Below are positions 39,653 to 48,967 of a stretch of 64,000 bases of DNA, in pieces; positions within the stretch are counted from its first letter, which is position 1, and the number at the start of each line of letters is the position of its first letter. The notes under the pieces were generated by a model. It searched no databases and was not told the DNA's origin. It worked only from the letters and a program-made list of their open reading frames with translations. The translations under genes and the position numbers were made by a program. Source of the DNA: Pediococcus acidilactici (GTDB taxonomy: Bacteria > Bacillota > Bacilli > Lactobacillales > Lactobacillaceae); contig CP103908.1 in assembly GCA_024970065.1 (NCBI GenBank), positions 1,240,001 through 1,304,000 on the forward strand. Direction: 5' to 3'.

Positions 39653-40657
39653 CTATTTGAGACTTTTTTCAGCCCACTGTTTGAAGTCTTTAAGAAACGC
39701 CACCATCTCTTTTTGCTCCTTAAAATCCGGAAATTCCCCTAGTAAAACTTGTTCAGCTTGTTGCGCATCTTGGCCAACTTTTTGGAGAAGTAAAATTGAT
39801 TTTTGGGCTTTCGCATCTTTAAACATCTTGCTTGGTAGGTTTAAAATTGCTTGAAGGTAAATCTTGTCATGGAAAAACGCGAGCAATTTCTTAGCCTCTT
39901 CGGTCTGGAAAAGGTTACTTGGTACTAGGTAAATCCCAAATCCTCCAGGTCGAACCGCCTTCATTGACTGTTCAATTAAGAGGTGGTGCACAAAAGAATG
40001 ACCTTCTGAACTACGGGTCGCAAACCCGACCGTCCGCTCATCAATTGGGTAATAGCCTACTGGTAAATCCGAGACCACTATATCAGCATTCTTAACTAAC
40101 AAGTTATCAATGCTGTCTTGGTGATAAAGATCCACCTTTAAGTGTTCAAAAATAAATGACATGCTTGCAATCGCCAACATGGTGTCGTCATTATCAATTC
40201 CGACACCGTTAAACTTGATTTGGTGATCTTGGAAATAATTTAAAATGGTGGATAACAAATTACCAGTTCCCACCGCCGGATCAAAAATTGACACTTGCTT
40301 TTGAGACAACGGTAAGTTTTCAATAATGTAGTTAAAGAGCATTCCAATTGCTTCCGGAGTAAATTGGTGATTAGCCTGGATGCGTTCAACGCGGTTGGCT
40401 TGGATCATTACCAGCTGAATTGCCTTGCGAAGTTCTTCTGGCTCATATTCTTGCCAATTGAAATTTGCATAAACTTGCTTTAACTTTTGAACCGTTTCTT
40501 GGTCGGGCTTGCCATCTTCAACTTGAATTTCTCCCGTAATCAAGTTGTCCCCCGTTTCAATAAACGCATCTAAAAAATCCACGTCTAGATTTTTTTGCAA
40601 TAATTCGGTTGATTCTTTAAAAACACGGTATATCTTCTCAATCTTTTCTGTATCCAT
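39653..40657 (-). CDS. ytxK: YtxK-type class I SAM-dependent methyltransferase
   Basis: 334 aa. N-terminal helical part (1-110), then a Rossmann methyltransferase with motif I FDPAVGTGNLL and the motif IV-like SDLPVGYYP in place of the NPPY of N6-adenine enzymes. The target is unknown. It sits at the end of comG, as in many lactobacilli and streptococci. There acetate kinase (ackA) normally follows; it does not here. Confidence 0.9.
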   Translation of the reverse strand: MDTEKIEKIYRVFKESTELLQKNLDVDFLDAFIETGDNLITGEIQVEDGKPDQETVQKLKQVYANFNWQEYEPEELRKAIQLVMIQANRVERIQANHQFTPEAIGMLFNYIIENLPLSQKQVSIFDPAVGTGNLLSTILNYFQDHQIKFNGVGIDNDDTMLAIASMSFIFEHLKVDLYHQDSIDNLLVKNADIVVSDLPVGYYPIDERTVGFATRSSEGHSFVHHLLIEQSMKAVRPGGFGIYLVPSNLFQTEEAKKLLAFFHDKIYLQAILNLPSKMFKDAKAQKSILLLQKVGQDAQQAEQVLLGEFPDFKEQKEMVAFLKDFKQWAEKSLK

Positions 40658-40673
40658 TTACGATCCTTCCTCA

Positions 40674-41012
40674 CTAATATCCACTTTCGTTAAATCTAAC
40701 CTTTACAGTATTACCTTTCTTGAGTTTTATCGTCAAGTTTTGATCCTCATTTAATTCTACCGTACCCAGTTGTTGATCAGTCCACTTTTTAATTTCTTTT
40801 TCCCGGTAATGCAATAAAAATTGGTTGGCTAAAATTTTAACTTGCGTGGTTGCTTGTTCGTTTTTTAATCGCAAAATTGTTTGACGCGCCTGGTCATTTA
40901 AGAATAGATTGATTCCTGCCATAAACGTAAGCACAAACAAAGCGGTAATCATGGCACTAGCTTGCTTTTTCGGCTGGCGGAATAAACGCGTATGCACTGT
41001 GACTGCCTCCAT
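40674..41012 (-). CDS. comGG: ComGG-like minor pseudopilin
   Basis: 112 aa. One N-terminal hydrophobic helix (about 20-38) and a hydrophilic rest. No canonical prepilin cleavage motif, as usual for ComGG. Called mainly from position as seventh comG gene; overlaps comGF by 56 nt. Start uncertain. Confidence 0.75.
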   Translation of the reverse strand: MEAVTVHTRLFRQPKKQASAMITALFVLTFMAGINLFLNDQARQTILRLKNEQATTQVKILANQFLLHYREKEIKKWTDQQLGTVELNEDQNLTIKLKKGNTVKVRFNESGY

Positions 41013-41391
41013 TAACCCTTATTTTGATTTGTATTAAGTTTCCGACCTGTTTAAAAGAAACCGATCGAACCCCAGTAATTAGCGGCATATGTCCCGGAGT
41101 GTAACGCAACATATTTTTCCGGGAATAGCATTCCAATTCGTAACGCTTCTTTTGCGTTTCCGAATACAGGATTAATCGATTTGGACGGACTTCTTTTAAA
41201 CTAAAGTCGTGTCGTTTTGCTTCCAAGTCTTGAACCACTTCGGTAATCTTATCTTCAAAATCAACTTCCGCCTTTTGCCTAGTCGTTTTGACCGCCATTA
41301 CCGTTAAATTTACGATTAACGCCATAATTAGTAATGCTAAAATTGCTTCCGCCAGCGTAAATCCCCGTTTATAATTTTTGCCTAAGTTCAT
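40957..41391 (-). CDS. comGF: ComGF minor pseudopilin
   Basis: 144 aa. Full type IV prepilin signal KRGFTLAEAILAL (cleavage after Gly10, Glu at +5), hydrophobic helix to about residue 33, then a beta-rich C-terminal part. Overlaps comGE and comGG. Confidence 0.85.
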   Translation of the reverse strand: MNLGKNYKRGFTLAEAILALLIMALIVNLTVMAVKTTRQKAEVDFEDKITEVVQDLEAKRHDFSLKEVRPNRLILYSETQKKRYELECYSRKNMLRYTPGHMPLITGVRSVSFKQVGNLIQIKIRVNGGSHSAYAFIPPAEKAS

Positions 41392-41557
41392 TTAACGTTT
41401 CCCGCTCTCGATTAAGTTCAGTTCGATTTTCGTTGATACTAGTTTGCCAGTTATGCCAAGCACTCATCATCACCGCAAAAAAACTTCCTAAAATAAACAA
41501 ACCGACGATTCCTTCATAAAGTAACGTGCCCGATTTTCTAAACACGGGTAATTTCAT
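41369..41557 (-). CDS. comGE: ComGE-like minor pseudopilin
   Basis: 62 aa. Prepilin-like N-terminus RKSGTLLYEGIVGLFILG with Glu at about +5; Thr replaces the usual Phe after Gly. Short. ATG at 41557; a GTG at 41563 is the alternative. Overlaps comGD and comGF. Confidence 0.75.
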   Translation of the reverse strand: MKLPVFRKSGTLLYEGIVGLFILGSFFAVMMSAWHNWQTSINENRTELNRERETLNELRQKL

Positions 41558-41984
41558 AAACACCCCATCCTAACTGCGCTGCTAAGCGGTACTTATTTTG
41601 TCCGTGCTCCTGTAAAACCACCGTAGTAGGGGTAACAATTCCATCCCTTCCGATTCGGATGGTTCGGTCAGTATACGGCTCTAAATTAGGGGGTAAATCT
41701 AGGTATTTAGAGTGTCGCTCCCGACCATGCTGCCAATGAAACAAGACGCTGTGATCGTCTTTTAAAAAAATAACCGAGCCCTGGCATCCCTCATACATTG
41801 CTAACCGTTCCATTTCCTGCCACCCCGTATCAAAACGTTTGAAAAATATTTTTTCCTGCTGCTCACTATGGGCTCCCCGAAAACTGACCAGGCCAATTCC
41901 GACCGTGGCACAGGTAATCAGGAGTACTACAACGCTTTCCAAGAGGGTAAAGCCCGCTTTACGAACGTCAACTGCGGCTAACAT
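41538..41984 (-). CDS. comGD: ComGD minor pseudopilin
   Basis: 148 aa. Prepilin motif KAGFTLLESVVVLLI. ATG at 41984 is chosen; a TTG further up (41999) is less likely. The start overlaps the comGC end. Confidence 0.85.
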   Translation of the reverse strand: MLAAVDVRKAGFTLLESVVVLLITCATVGIGLVSFRGAHSEQQEKIFFKRFDTGWQEMERLAMYEGCQGSVIFLKDDHSVLFHWQHGRERHSKYLDLPPNLEPYTDRTIRIGRDGIVTPTTVVLQEHGQNKYRLAAQLGWGVYEITRV

Positions 41985-42276
41985 GTCCGCTGCTGTCAAC
42001 TTTAATGCCGTCTCGGTTAACCTGATCCATTTGTTTATCCGATAAGTAGCCCTTCTCCTTTAAATCGTCTAAGCTTTCCGGCAAATGGTTATATTCATTT
42101 TCGTATAAGTCAACCTGAGTTTGGACCACTTCGGTAAGTGCGTCCCCTTGAATATGGCGGGCGTTATGTTTTTGACTAGTTACGTTTGGCAAAATAATTA
42201 GAATCAATAACGAAATGATAAATAGCACCACCGTCATTTCAATTAATGTAAACGCTTTCTTAATTTTATTCTTCAT
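41968..42276 (-). CDS. comGC: ComGC major competence pseudopilin
   Basis: 102 aa. Prepilin motif KKAFTLIEMTVVLFII with Ala before the cleavage site, as common in ComGC. The remainder (DALTEVVQTQVDLYENEY...) matches the ComGC globular part. Start overlaps the comGB stop as TAATG. Builds the transformation pilus. Confidence 0.93.
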   Translation of the reverse strand: MKNKIKKAFTLIEMTVVLFIISLLILIILPNVTSQKHNARHIQGDALTEVVQTQVDLYENEYNHLPESLDDLKEKGYLSDKQMDQVNRDGIKVDSSGHVSRS

Positions 42277-43292
42277 TACGACACTTCCTTTATTGAGTTA
42301 TACATTGGCATTAATAAATTCCAGTACATTATCACAATTACTACTCCAATAATGCCAAATAGGATTGGTTGCACAACTAAAATCAACCGTTCAATCCGGT
42401 TAATTAGGGTTTTATATTTCATCATTGATAACGCATAAATTTCCGTGGCTAGGGTGTCTTTTTGACTGCCTTTTTGTACCAGTAGGCTTAGTTCAGTCGG
42501 TAGGTAAACGGCTTTCTGGATGATTTGTTCCACTTGACGACCACTAGCAATGTTATGTTCGACCTTTTTACCAATTTGATGCAGCAGAGATTTAGAATCT
42601 AATTGCCCGAGGTACTTACAAATGCTCCCAACCGACATACCGTTTGCAATTAGAAAAGATAAGTTTGCCAGTAAGTAGTAATGACAATAGTTTTGGTAAA
42701 TCGGCCCAATAATTGGTAGTCGACAGAGTAAGTTAACTTGGTTAGTAATGCTAGAGCGCCGAAATTTCCAACAATAATAGCCCAACGCCGTTATCCCAAT
42801 TAGGAACACCATTGCCCATCCAACTTTCACTAACTGGCTATCCCAACTTTTAGTTCCCCGGTTCCAATCCGCCAATTCTGGCATAATATAGATCCGCATC
42901 CCAACCATCATCAAACCTAAAAACAACAGTAAAAATAACGGATATTGAATTACCGAACGTAGTTTTTTGCGTTGCTGCTCTTGACTACTAAAAATCTGGG
43001 CAATCGTGCTAAGCGTTCTAACAAGTCCGCCGTGCTGATCTGCGATTGCTAATTGATAGTAAATATTTGTACTTACGTACGGTTGGAAAGCCGCCGAAAA
43101 GGATTGGCCCCGCTGTAAACGATCCACTACGTTTTGCATCGGCTGCGCAACTGACGGCCGCATAATACGGACGAAATCTACGCTTTTCCTTAGTGAAATT
43201 CCCATCTTTAGCAAATCAACCATCGTGGAGAAAATAAACGCCTGGTCTGCCAGTGAAATCTTACCCGTATTGGTAGTCCTGGAATACTTCAT
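42276..43292 (-). CDS. comGB: ComGB, pilus assembly membrane protein
   Basis: 338 aa T2SS-F/PilC-type platform protein with three or four membrane helices (about 110, 160, 310) and two repeated cytoplasmic domains. ATG at 43292 is chosen; a GTG at 43307 is the alternative. Overlaps comGA by about 30 nt. Confidence 0.9.
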   Translation of the reverse strand: MKYSRTTNTGKISLADQAFIFSTMVDLLKMGISLRKSVDFVRIMRPSVAQPMQNVVDRLQRGQSFSAAFQPYVSTNIYYQLAIADQHGGLVRTLSTIAQIFSSQEQQRKKLRSVIQYPLFLLLFLGLMMVGMRIYIMPELADWNRGTKSWDSQLVKVGWAMVFLIGITALGYYCWKFRRSSITNQVNLLCRLPIIGPIYQNYCHYYLLANLSFLIANGMSVGSICKYLGQLDSKSLLHQIGKKVEHNIASGRQVEQIIQKAVYLPTELSLLVQKGSQKDTLATEIYALSMMKYKTLINRIERLILVVQPILFGIIGVVIVIMYWNLLMPMYNSIKEVS

Positions 43293-44223
43293 CGGTAATT
43301 TGCCCACTATTTTTCCACTCCTCTAACTTAGTCTGCCATTTTGGCGATCGGGTCTTTAATAACGGGTGGAACGATTTCATCTCCGAAAGAATTCGGATGG
43401 TGCCGTTTTTAACCGGAATAATCCGTTGATAAATGGTTGCCGTTAAAGCCTCCTTTAAGTATTCTTCCTGGACACCTAGTTCTAATAACCGATCCCACAC
43501 CCCTGCCGTACTTTTGCAATGAAGGGTGTTCAAGACTAAATGTCCGCTTAGCGCGGCTTGGACTGCAATTTCAGCCGTCTTAGCATCCCGAATCTCTCCA
43601 ATAATGAAGATATCCGGTCGGTTACGGAGTCCGCTTTTTAAAAGCTCTTGGTAGGTCATCCCCGATTTTTCGTTAACTTGCAACTGAAGAAAATTATTCT
43701 CCTGAATTTCTACCGGATCTTCAATTGACATCACCAGCTTTGAGCCACTTAATTTTTTCGCGATTTCGTAAATCAAGGTGGTTTTTCCCGAACCCGTTGG
43801 CCCCGAAAACACCACCATTCCCCTTAATCGAGCCGTCGCTTCAATATCTTGCAAACTGATCGGATCTAGAATCTCCCGTTGCTGCTTTAATTCGTATATA
43901 AAGCGCACCACCATTGAAGGACGGTCTAAAAAATCCCCAACGGTTGAAATCCGTAAATTAACTACCTGTCCATCGGCTGCCAGCCAAGTCATCGCGCCAC
44001 TTTGTGGTCGGCGTCGCTCGCTAATTGCCATATCCGCCCGATATTTAATGTAGGACATGATTTGCTCAGCTTCCCGCTGCTCAATGTGCGTAGACTTCCG
44101 ATACCCATGCACGTTCCGATATAACACCTGATATTTATCGTTTCGGGGCATAATAAACAAATCACTATCCCGGTGAACGATGCTTTCCTGCATTATTCGG
44201 TTTAATTGGTTTGTTATATCCAC
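43261..44223 (-). CDS. comGA: ComGA, competence pilus ATPase
   Basis: 320 aa GspE/PilB-type ATPase. Walker A GPTGSGKTT at 141-149, Asp-box MSIEDPVE, Walker B region IFIIGEIRDAKTAEIAVQAALSGH and the HTLHCKST-like LNTLHCKST. Powers pseudopilus assembly for DNA uptake. The start is a GTG (MDITNQL) 11 nt after GGAGG; an out-of-frame ATG at 44230 is better placed for that SD (see findings). First gene of the comG operon. Confidence 0.93.
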   Translation of the reverse strand: MDITNQLNRIMQESIVHRDSDLFIMPRNDKYQVLYRNVHGYRKSTHIEQREAEQIMSYIKYRADMAISERRRPQSGAMTWLAADGQVVNLRISTVGDFLDRPSMVVRFIYELKQQREILDPISLQDIEATARLRGMVVFSGPTGSGKTTLIYEIAKKLSGSKLVMSIEDPVEIQENNFLQLQVNEKSGMTYQELLKSGLRNRPDIFIIGEIRDAKTAEIAVQAALSGHLVLNTLHCKSTAGVWDRLLELGVQEEYLKEALTATIYQRIIPVKNGTIRILSEMKSFHPLLKTRSPKWQTKLEEWKNSGQITDEVFQDYQYG

Positions 44224-44358
44224 TACTCATTTCGCCTCCTCATCATGTAGATACGAAAAGAGCGCGCATTTATTTTTAAATTTTGCACTTGTATTTGATA
44301 ATTTTAAGATTGAATGGTAATTAGCTTATGTAAATTTTTTGTCATCTAAGCCAAAATT
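44224..44358 (-). promoter_or_regulatory. comGA upstream region
   Basis: A/T-rich, no gene. On the minus strand TTCGTATC (about 44251-44258) resembles the TACGAATA box (5 of 8) and is preceded by GCGCGC and a T-run, as is the box at coiA. No standard promoter is evident. Confidence 0.3.
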
Positions 44359-44402
44359 AAAAGGGGCTTCCCAAGAAATAAAAAATCTTGGAAAGTCCCT
44401 TT
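44359..44402 (-). terminator. Terminator downstream of rbsK
   Basis: AAAGGGACTTTCCAAGA pairs with TCTTGGGAAGCCCCTTT on the minus strand, followed by TTAATTTT. It is 133 nt after rbsK; the stretch 44403-44535 holds no gene I can see. Confidence 0.7.
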
Positions 44403-44535
44403 AAATAGTCAAATTCGCCAACTTTCGACGGCGATAGTTTTTATCCGAGCACCACCAACACTGGTATTTTTCCTACTTGTAAATTAAACCATTTGGCTTT
44501 AACTTGGCGTTTGTTTAATTTAAATAATTTTAACG

Positions 44536-45450
44536 CTATTTTTCTTGCACTTCTTCACGGGTCGGGATTGAAGGTTGTGCCCCCATCTTCTGTACTGCCA
44601 ATGAAGAGGCCTTATTTCCGTATTCAATTGCGTCCTTTAGGTTGCTCAAGTCCGGGTTTAATTGCGAACTAAGCGCACCTAAGAAGGTATCTCCAGCCGC
44701 AGTTGTGTCTACTGCCCGGACCTTAAAGGCCGGAACGATGCCGTGTTGCTTACCATCGTCATAAAATACGCCCTTGCTTCCTAGCGTGATGATTACGGTT
44801 GCTACGCCTAATTCGTGTAAACGTTGGGCGGCTTTAAGCATGGCTGCCTCATCAACCACGGCAACGCCCGTCAGAATTTCAACTTCCGTTTCGTTGGGGG
44901 TGATCACGTCCGTGTTTTCTAACAGTTCGGTTGGTAACTCAGCCACTGCTGGAGCCGGGTTTAAAATGGTTTTTACCCCTAATTCTTTGGCCATTCGAAA
45001 AGCGTACTGGGTAGTCGCCACCGGTGTTTCTAATTGTGCAACCATTAAATCTGCTGACGCAATTTGTGCCTGCGCTTTTTTCACGTCCGCTTCGGACAAT
45101 TGCGCGTTGGCGCCCCCGTATATCAAAATCCGGTTCTCGCCACTTTTTTCTACCATTACAAATGCTTGCCCAGTACCAGCTTCTTCATCTACCGCCACTA
45201 AATCAGTGGTAACCCCACTATTTACTAGCTGTTGCAACATAAACTTCCCGTTTTCGTCTGCACCAACCCGGCCGATGAAGCTTGTTTGTGCGCCGGAGCG
45301 GGCAGCAGCAATCGCCTGGTTAGCTCCCTTACCGCCGCCAGCCATGTCTTGATTATTCAATGCTAACGTTTCACCAGGTTCCGGAACCCGATCCATTTGT
45401 AAAATCCGATCCACGTTTAAACTACCTAGCACAACTACTTTATTAGTCAT
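44536..45450 (-). CDS. rbsK: Ribokinase (PfkB family)
   Basis: 304 aa. Phosphorylates D-ribose to ribose-5-phosphate. N-terminal GSLNVDRILQMDRVPEPGET and GGGKGANQAIAAARSG, and the C-terminal PfkB signature DTTAAGDTFLGAL with the catalytic Asp. SD GAGGTGG. It stands alone without rbsD or transporter genes. Confidence 0.93.
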   Translation of the reverse strand: MTNKVVVLGSLNVDRILQMDRVPEPGETLALNNQDMAGGGKGANQAIAAARSGAQTSFIGRVGADENGKFMLQQLVNSGVTTDLVAVDEEAGTGQAFVMVEKSGENRILIYGGANAQLSEADVKKAQAQIASADLMVAQLETPVATTQYAFRMAKELGVKTILNPAPAVAELPTELLENTDVITPNETEVEILTGVAVVDEAAMLKAAQRLHELGVATVIITLGSKGVFYDDGKQHGIVPAFKVRAVDTTAAGDTFLGALSSQLNPDLSNLKDAIEYGNKASSLAVQKMGAQPSIPTREEVQEK

Positions 45451-45546
45451 TTTGCCACCTCATTATCATTACGTATGCAATGATTTTACCACACCGGTTT
45501 TACACACGCCTACCACCATTGGAACTTTCTTTTATTAAAAAGACAC

Positions 45547-45580
45547 AAAAAAACCAACCACCCAAAATGGGGGGTTGGTT
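45547..45580 (-). terminator. yebC terminator
   Basis: AACCAACCCCCC-ATTTT-GGGTGGTTGGTT on the minus strand, then TTTTT; immediately after yebC. Confidence 0.85.
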
Positions 45581-45593
45581 CTGAAATTCATTA

Positions 45594-46331
45594 TTATTCA
45601 GCGTCATCTGGTAAAACAGCAGCTTCGTACACTTCTGAAACGTCGTCGTTGTTTTCCAATTCGTCGATTAATCCCGTGTATTGCTTTACCTTATCAGCAG
45701 GGACTTGAGTTTCCGTTTCCGGAATCATGGTCAATTCAGCATTTGCTAAATCGTAACCCTTAGCTTCAAGTGCGTCGCGAACGGCAGCAAATTCTTTAGG
45801 ATCCGTGTAGATTTCGAAAACTTCATCAGAAGTTTGTACGTCATCAGCACCCGCTTCAATAGCGTCTTCCATCATTTGGTCTTCGTCTTTATCTAAACCT
45901 TCGCGTTTGATAACGATGTAACCCTTCCGGTCAAACATGTACGAAACTGAACCAGTCGCTCCTAATGAACCACCATGGTGAGTGAATGCGGAACGAACAG
46001 CAGCAGCCGTCCGGTTCTTGTTATCAGTCAAAGCAGAAACGATAATTGCAGTTCCCGCTGGTCCATAACCTTCGTAAGTAATTTCTTCGTAGTTAGCTCC
46101 ACCAGAACCACTACCCTTATCAATAGCACGTTTGATGTTATCTTTTGGCATGTTAGCTGCACGAGCTTTATCCATCATTAAGCGAAGTTGAGGGTTGGCA
46201 GAAGGGTCCGGACCCCCAGCTTTAACTGCCACGTAGATCTCCCGGGAGATCCGTTGGAAAATTTTACCACGTTTTGCGTCTTGGGCGTTTTTACGGCCTT
46301 GAATATTATGCCACTTTGAATGTCCTGACAT
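45594..46331 (-). CDS. yebC: YebC/PmpR family regulatory or translation protein
   Basis: 245 aa. The conserved N-terminus [22 protein letters not shown] is trimmed here to its recognisable part [32 protein letters not shown] follows. YebC proteins were described as DNA-binding regulators; recent work on the family links some members to relief of proline-rich stalling. SD AAGGAG. Two genes downstream of efp in this window. Confidence 0.93.
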   Translation of the reverse strand: MSGHSKWHNIQGRKNAQDAKRGKIFQRISREIYVAVKAGGPDPSANPQLRLMMDKARAANMPKDNIKRAIDKGSGSGGANYEEITYEGYGPAGTAIIVSALTDNKNRTAAAVRSAFTHHGGSLGATGSVSYMFDRKGYIVIKREGLDKDEDQMMEDAIEAGADDVQTSDEVFEIYTDPKEFAAVRDALEAKGYDLANAELTMIPETETQVPADKVKQYTGLIDELENNDDVSEVYEAAVLPDDAE

Positions 46332-46382
46332 TTCCGAACTCCTTCTTTCATATTATATTTATCGTATTCATAGACGCTTAAT

Positions 46383-46411
46383 ATGATACGCTTCCGAAAT
46401 ATGCTTGTCAA
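46383..46411 (-). promoter_or_regulatory. Sigma-A promoter of yebC
   Basis: On the minus strand TTGACA (46411-46406), a 17-bp spacer and TATCAT (46388-46383), 52 nt ahead of the ATG. Confidence 0.7.
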
Positions 46412-46547
46412 CGAAAGTTCGTACTCATTCAAGATCGATTCCTCATCCATAATTCGCCACGTTTCCACCCGGAAGTTATTCAGATTGTTTACCGGCCGTT
46501 ATTGCGCGCTAACTTGTTGGGCTCAACCGCAAAACGCCCCTAAATTC

Positions 46548-47981
46548 CTACATTTTGTGGTTCATTGGCATTAAATGATATTCAATTGGGTGATCAGGAT
46601 CAAAAATTTCAATTTGCGCCATCATTCCGGTATCTTCATGTTCCAGAATATGACAATGGTACATAAAGATTCCTAGTTTGGTAAATTTAACCTTAATTCG
46701 AACCGTTTCGTTAGGGTTCACTCCGATGGTGTCTTTCCAACCATGTTCGTTAGGGTTAACTTCGTGGCCGTTGCGGTCAATCAACTGGAATTGGCAACCG
46801 TGAATATGGAACGGGTGGATCATCCCACCTTCCATATCGTTAGTGTTGGAAACCTCCCAAATTTGGGTTTGGTCAACTTGTTGGCGGGTGTCAATACGTT
46901 GCATATCAAACAGTTTGCCATCTAACCGTACTTGGTCATCCATCCCGGACATTACCGTTTTGAAAACCGGTGTACTTTCGTCAACCGGCAAAGCTGGAAT
47001 TTCTGCTAACGGTGACGGTAATAGCATATTTTCCTTCTTAATGTCGCCAATTTTGAACTTAATTAGGTCGAAGTCGTCAGTTTGCAAAATTACCTCTTGC
47101 CCCGGTTGGTAATCGGAGAAGTTAACCAACACGTCGGCTCGTTCAGCACAAGTTAACATAATGCGATCCATTTCGACGGCTTCCGGCAACAATCCCCCGT
47201 CGCTACCAATCTGGGTGAACGGATGATAATCCGCAAAGTGCAGCCGCCATTCCCGCCGGTTAGAACCGTTCAAGAAGCGCAGCCGGACAATTGGTTTTGT
47301 AACGTTAACCACCGGGTTGACCGTACCATTAACCAACGCGTAATCGCCCAAAGTCCCATCCACATCGTAGTCGGCTTTGTAATCTAGCTGGTTGTCATGG
47401 TAGCTGCGATCTTGCAATACCACTGGGAAATCATTAACTCCCCAGCGCCGTGGAAGTTTAAGGCTCTGCTCGTGTGCATCGGTAATGATTACTGGAGCTG
47501 CTAACCCGTTCCAAACTTGACGAGCCGTTTCTGGACATGGATGCGGATGCAACCAAATGTTAGCCGCCGGTTGGTCGACCGTAAACGTAATTTTACGTTC
47601 TCCGTGGGGATAAACGGGCGCATGCGGTCCCCCGTCTTCGTAAGGTCCCACAATGTTTAACCCATGCCAATGGAAAGTAGTAACTTCGTCTAACTCATTT
47701 TTTAAGGTAACGTGGTAGGTTTTACCAGTCTCAAATTGAATTGCCGGTCCCAAAATGCTACCGTTGTATCCCCATGTATGCGTTGGCTTACCAGGCAAAA
47801 TGCTCGTTTCGCCGGCTTGCGCGGTTACCGTATAATAAACCTCGTTTCCTTCTATCCGATCGGGTTTCAAGAAAGCCGGAACGTTCAATGGATGCTCTTC
47901 CCCAGGCGCCTTTTTTAACGGTCGGTAACCTCCATCATGATAATCATAGGCATTCTCATCATATAGATACTTTGTAATCAT
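46548..47981 (-). CDS. Multicopper oxidase (laccase/CotA/SufI-like)
   Basis: 477 aa with three cupredoxin domains. All four copper clusters are visible: FHWHGLN, WLHPHPC, HPFHIHGCQF and MYHCHILEHEDTGMM (T1 and T2/T3 ligands with the Cys-His bridge). No Sec or Tat signal at the N-terminus, so it is probably cytoplasmic. It could oxidise phenolics or Cu(I). SD GGGAGGG. The start overlaps the stop of a small membrane-protein gene (ATGA). Confidence 0.94.
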   Translation of the reverse strand: MITKYLYDENAYDYHDGGYRPLKKAPGEEHPLNVPAFLKPDRIEGNEVYYTVTAQAGETSILPGKPTHTWGYNGSILGPAIQFETGKTYHVTLKNELDEVTTFHWHGLNIVGPYEDGGPHAPVYPHGERKITFTVDQPAANIWLHPHPCPETARQVWNGLAAPVIITDAHEQSLKLPRRWGVNDFPVVLQDRSYHDNQLDYKADYDVDGTLGDYALVNGTVNPVVNVTKPIVRLRFLNGSNRREWRLHFADYHPFTQIGSDGGLLPEAVEMDRIMLTCAERADVLVNFSDYQPGQEVILQTDDFDLIKFKIGDIKKENMLLPSPLAEIPALPVDESTPVFKTVMSGMDDQVRLDGKLFDMQRIDTRQQVDQTQIWEVSNTNDMEGGMIHPFHIHGCQFQLIDRNGHEVNPNEHGWKDTIGVNPNETVRIKVKFTKLGIFMYHCHILEHEDTGMMAQIEIFDPDHPIEYHLMPMNHKM

Positions 47982-48151
47982 TTTGATTTCCCTCCCATTT
48001 TAAAGTTATGTATCAAACATAGCACTGACTCTAGCAGCATTCCGCCTGCCATGACGTACATCGCAGGCATCATTTGGTTAGTGGCCACCAAGTAAAACAA
48101 ATACACGTAGAGCAATACAAAAAATATTGATCCAATTTTAGACTTAATCAT
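47978..48151 (-). CDS. Met-rich small membrane protein coupled to the multicopper oxidase
   Basis: 57 aa. Two hydrophobic helices (about 7-25 and 29-48). Five methionines fall within residues 27-38 (NQMMPAMYVMAGGM). The TGA stop overlaps the oxidase ATG (ATGA), a strong sign of an operon. The SD is weak (GGGGG at 7 nt). TATAAT at 48186-48181 may be its -10. No family recognised; a copper-handling role is only inferred. Confidence 0.65.
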   Translation of the reverse strand: MIKSKIGSIFFVLLYVYLFYLVATNQMMPAMYVMAGGMLLESVLCLIHNFKMGGKSK

Positions 48152-48297
48152 TAGCTAACCCCCGTTTTTACTTTAGAACAATTATAAAGTACACCTAATT
48201 GCCAAAAATGTAAAGGTTTCCCTAAAAGTCTAAAGCAGCGCTCAACTTCATCGCGTTTGGCTTCCATGCTAAGTTAACCGCTCCCACTTACTAAAAC

Positions 48298-48325
48298 AAA
48301 AAAAGCCGGGAAAATTTCCCAGCTT
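48298..48325 (-). terminator. efp terminator
   Basis: AAGCTGGGAAA-TTTTCCCGGCTT followed by TTTTTGTTTT on the minus strand, 70 nt after efp. Confidence 0.75.
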
Positions 48326-48394
48326 CAAGCATTCCTCGCAACGTTATCTAACTGCGAAAAGTAGATTAGCTATTTTAATTACGGATTTATACAA

Positions 48395-48952
48395 TTACGC
48401 CCGTTTCGTGTAAGTACCCTTTTCAGTATTGATGATTAAAGTTTCGCCTTCTTGGACAAAGTCCGGAACGTTAACCACTAGGCCAGTTTCCATAGTTGCT
48501 GGTTTACCAGAGCCGGTTACCGTTGCCCCCTTAATGGAAGGTGAAGTTTCCACAACCTTGAGTTCTACCGTAGTTGGGAGCGTAATCCCGATCACTTCGT
48601 CACCATAGAAGTTAATTTTCACTTCCGTGTTTTCTAGTAAGTATTTCATTTCTTGCTCGATACTTGAAATCGGTAGTTCGTATTGTTCGTAAGTTTCCGT
48701 ATCCATGAAAATCGCCATATCGTCTTGCCGATATAGGTATTGGGCTTCCTTAGTATCCACAATTGCTTGCTCAACTTTTTCGGTTGGCCGCATCGTAGTT
48801 TGCACGGTAGCTCCCGAACGCACGTCGTAAAGCTTCATTTGCATTACCGTGTTTCCCTTACCAGGCTTGTGATGGTTCGTTTCGAGAACTTTAATTAACT
48901 TACCATCCTTAATAAACGTCATTCCTGCTTTTAAATTAATTGCTTCAACCAT
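48395..48952 (-). CDS. efp: Elongation factor P
   Basis: 185 aa, three OB-type domains. Relieves ribosome stalling at polyproline. The tip loop HHKPGKGN places Lys32 at the position modified in Bacillus-type EF-P. SD AAGGAG lies 9 nt before the ATG. Upstream is a short transcript leader with a 17-codon ORF ending Pro-Pro-Asn and potential RNA structure (separate entries). Confidence 0.96.
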   Translation of the reverse strand: MVEAINLKAGMTFIKDGKLIKVLETNHHKPGKGNTVMQMKLYDVRSGATVQTTMRPTEKVEQAIVDTKEAQYLYRQDDMAIFMDTETYEQYELPISSIEQEMKYLLENTEVKINFYGDEVIGITLPTTVELKVVETSPSIKGATVTGSGKPATMETGLVVNVPDFVQEGETLIINTEKGTYTKRA

Positions 48953-48967
48953 TTAATCAATCTCCTT

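Noticed and set aside
44774..45352. 192-codon plus-strand frame opposite rbsK
   Set aside because: Complement of a clear ribokinase; low-complexity product and no start signals.
46178..46468. 96-codon minus-strand frame overlapping the yebC start
   Set aside because: It spans the yebC promoter and SD and then runs out of frame inside yebC. A chance open frame.
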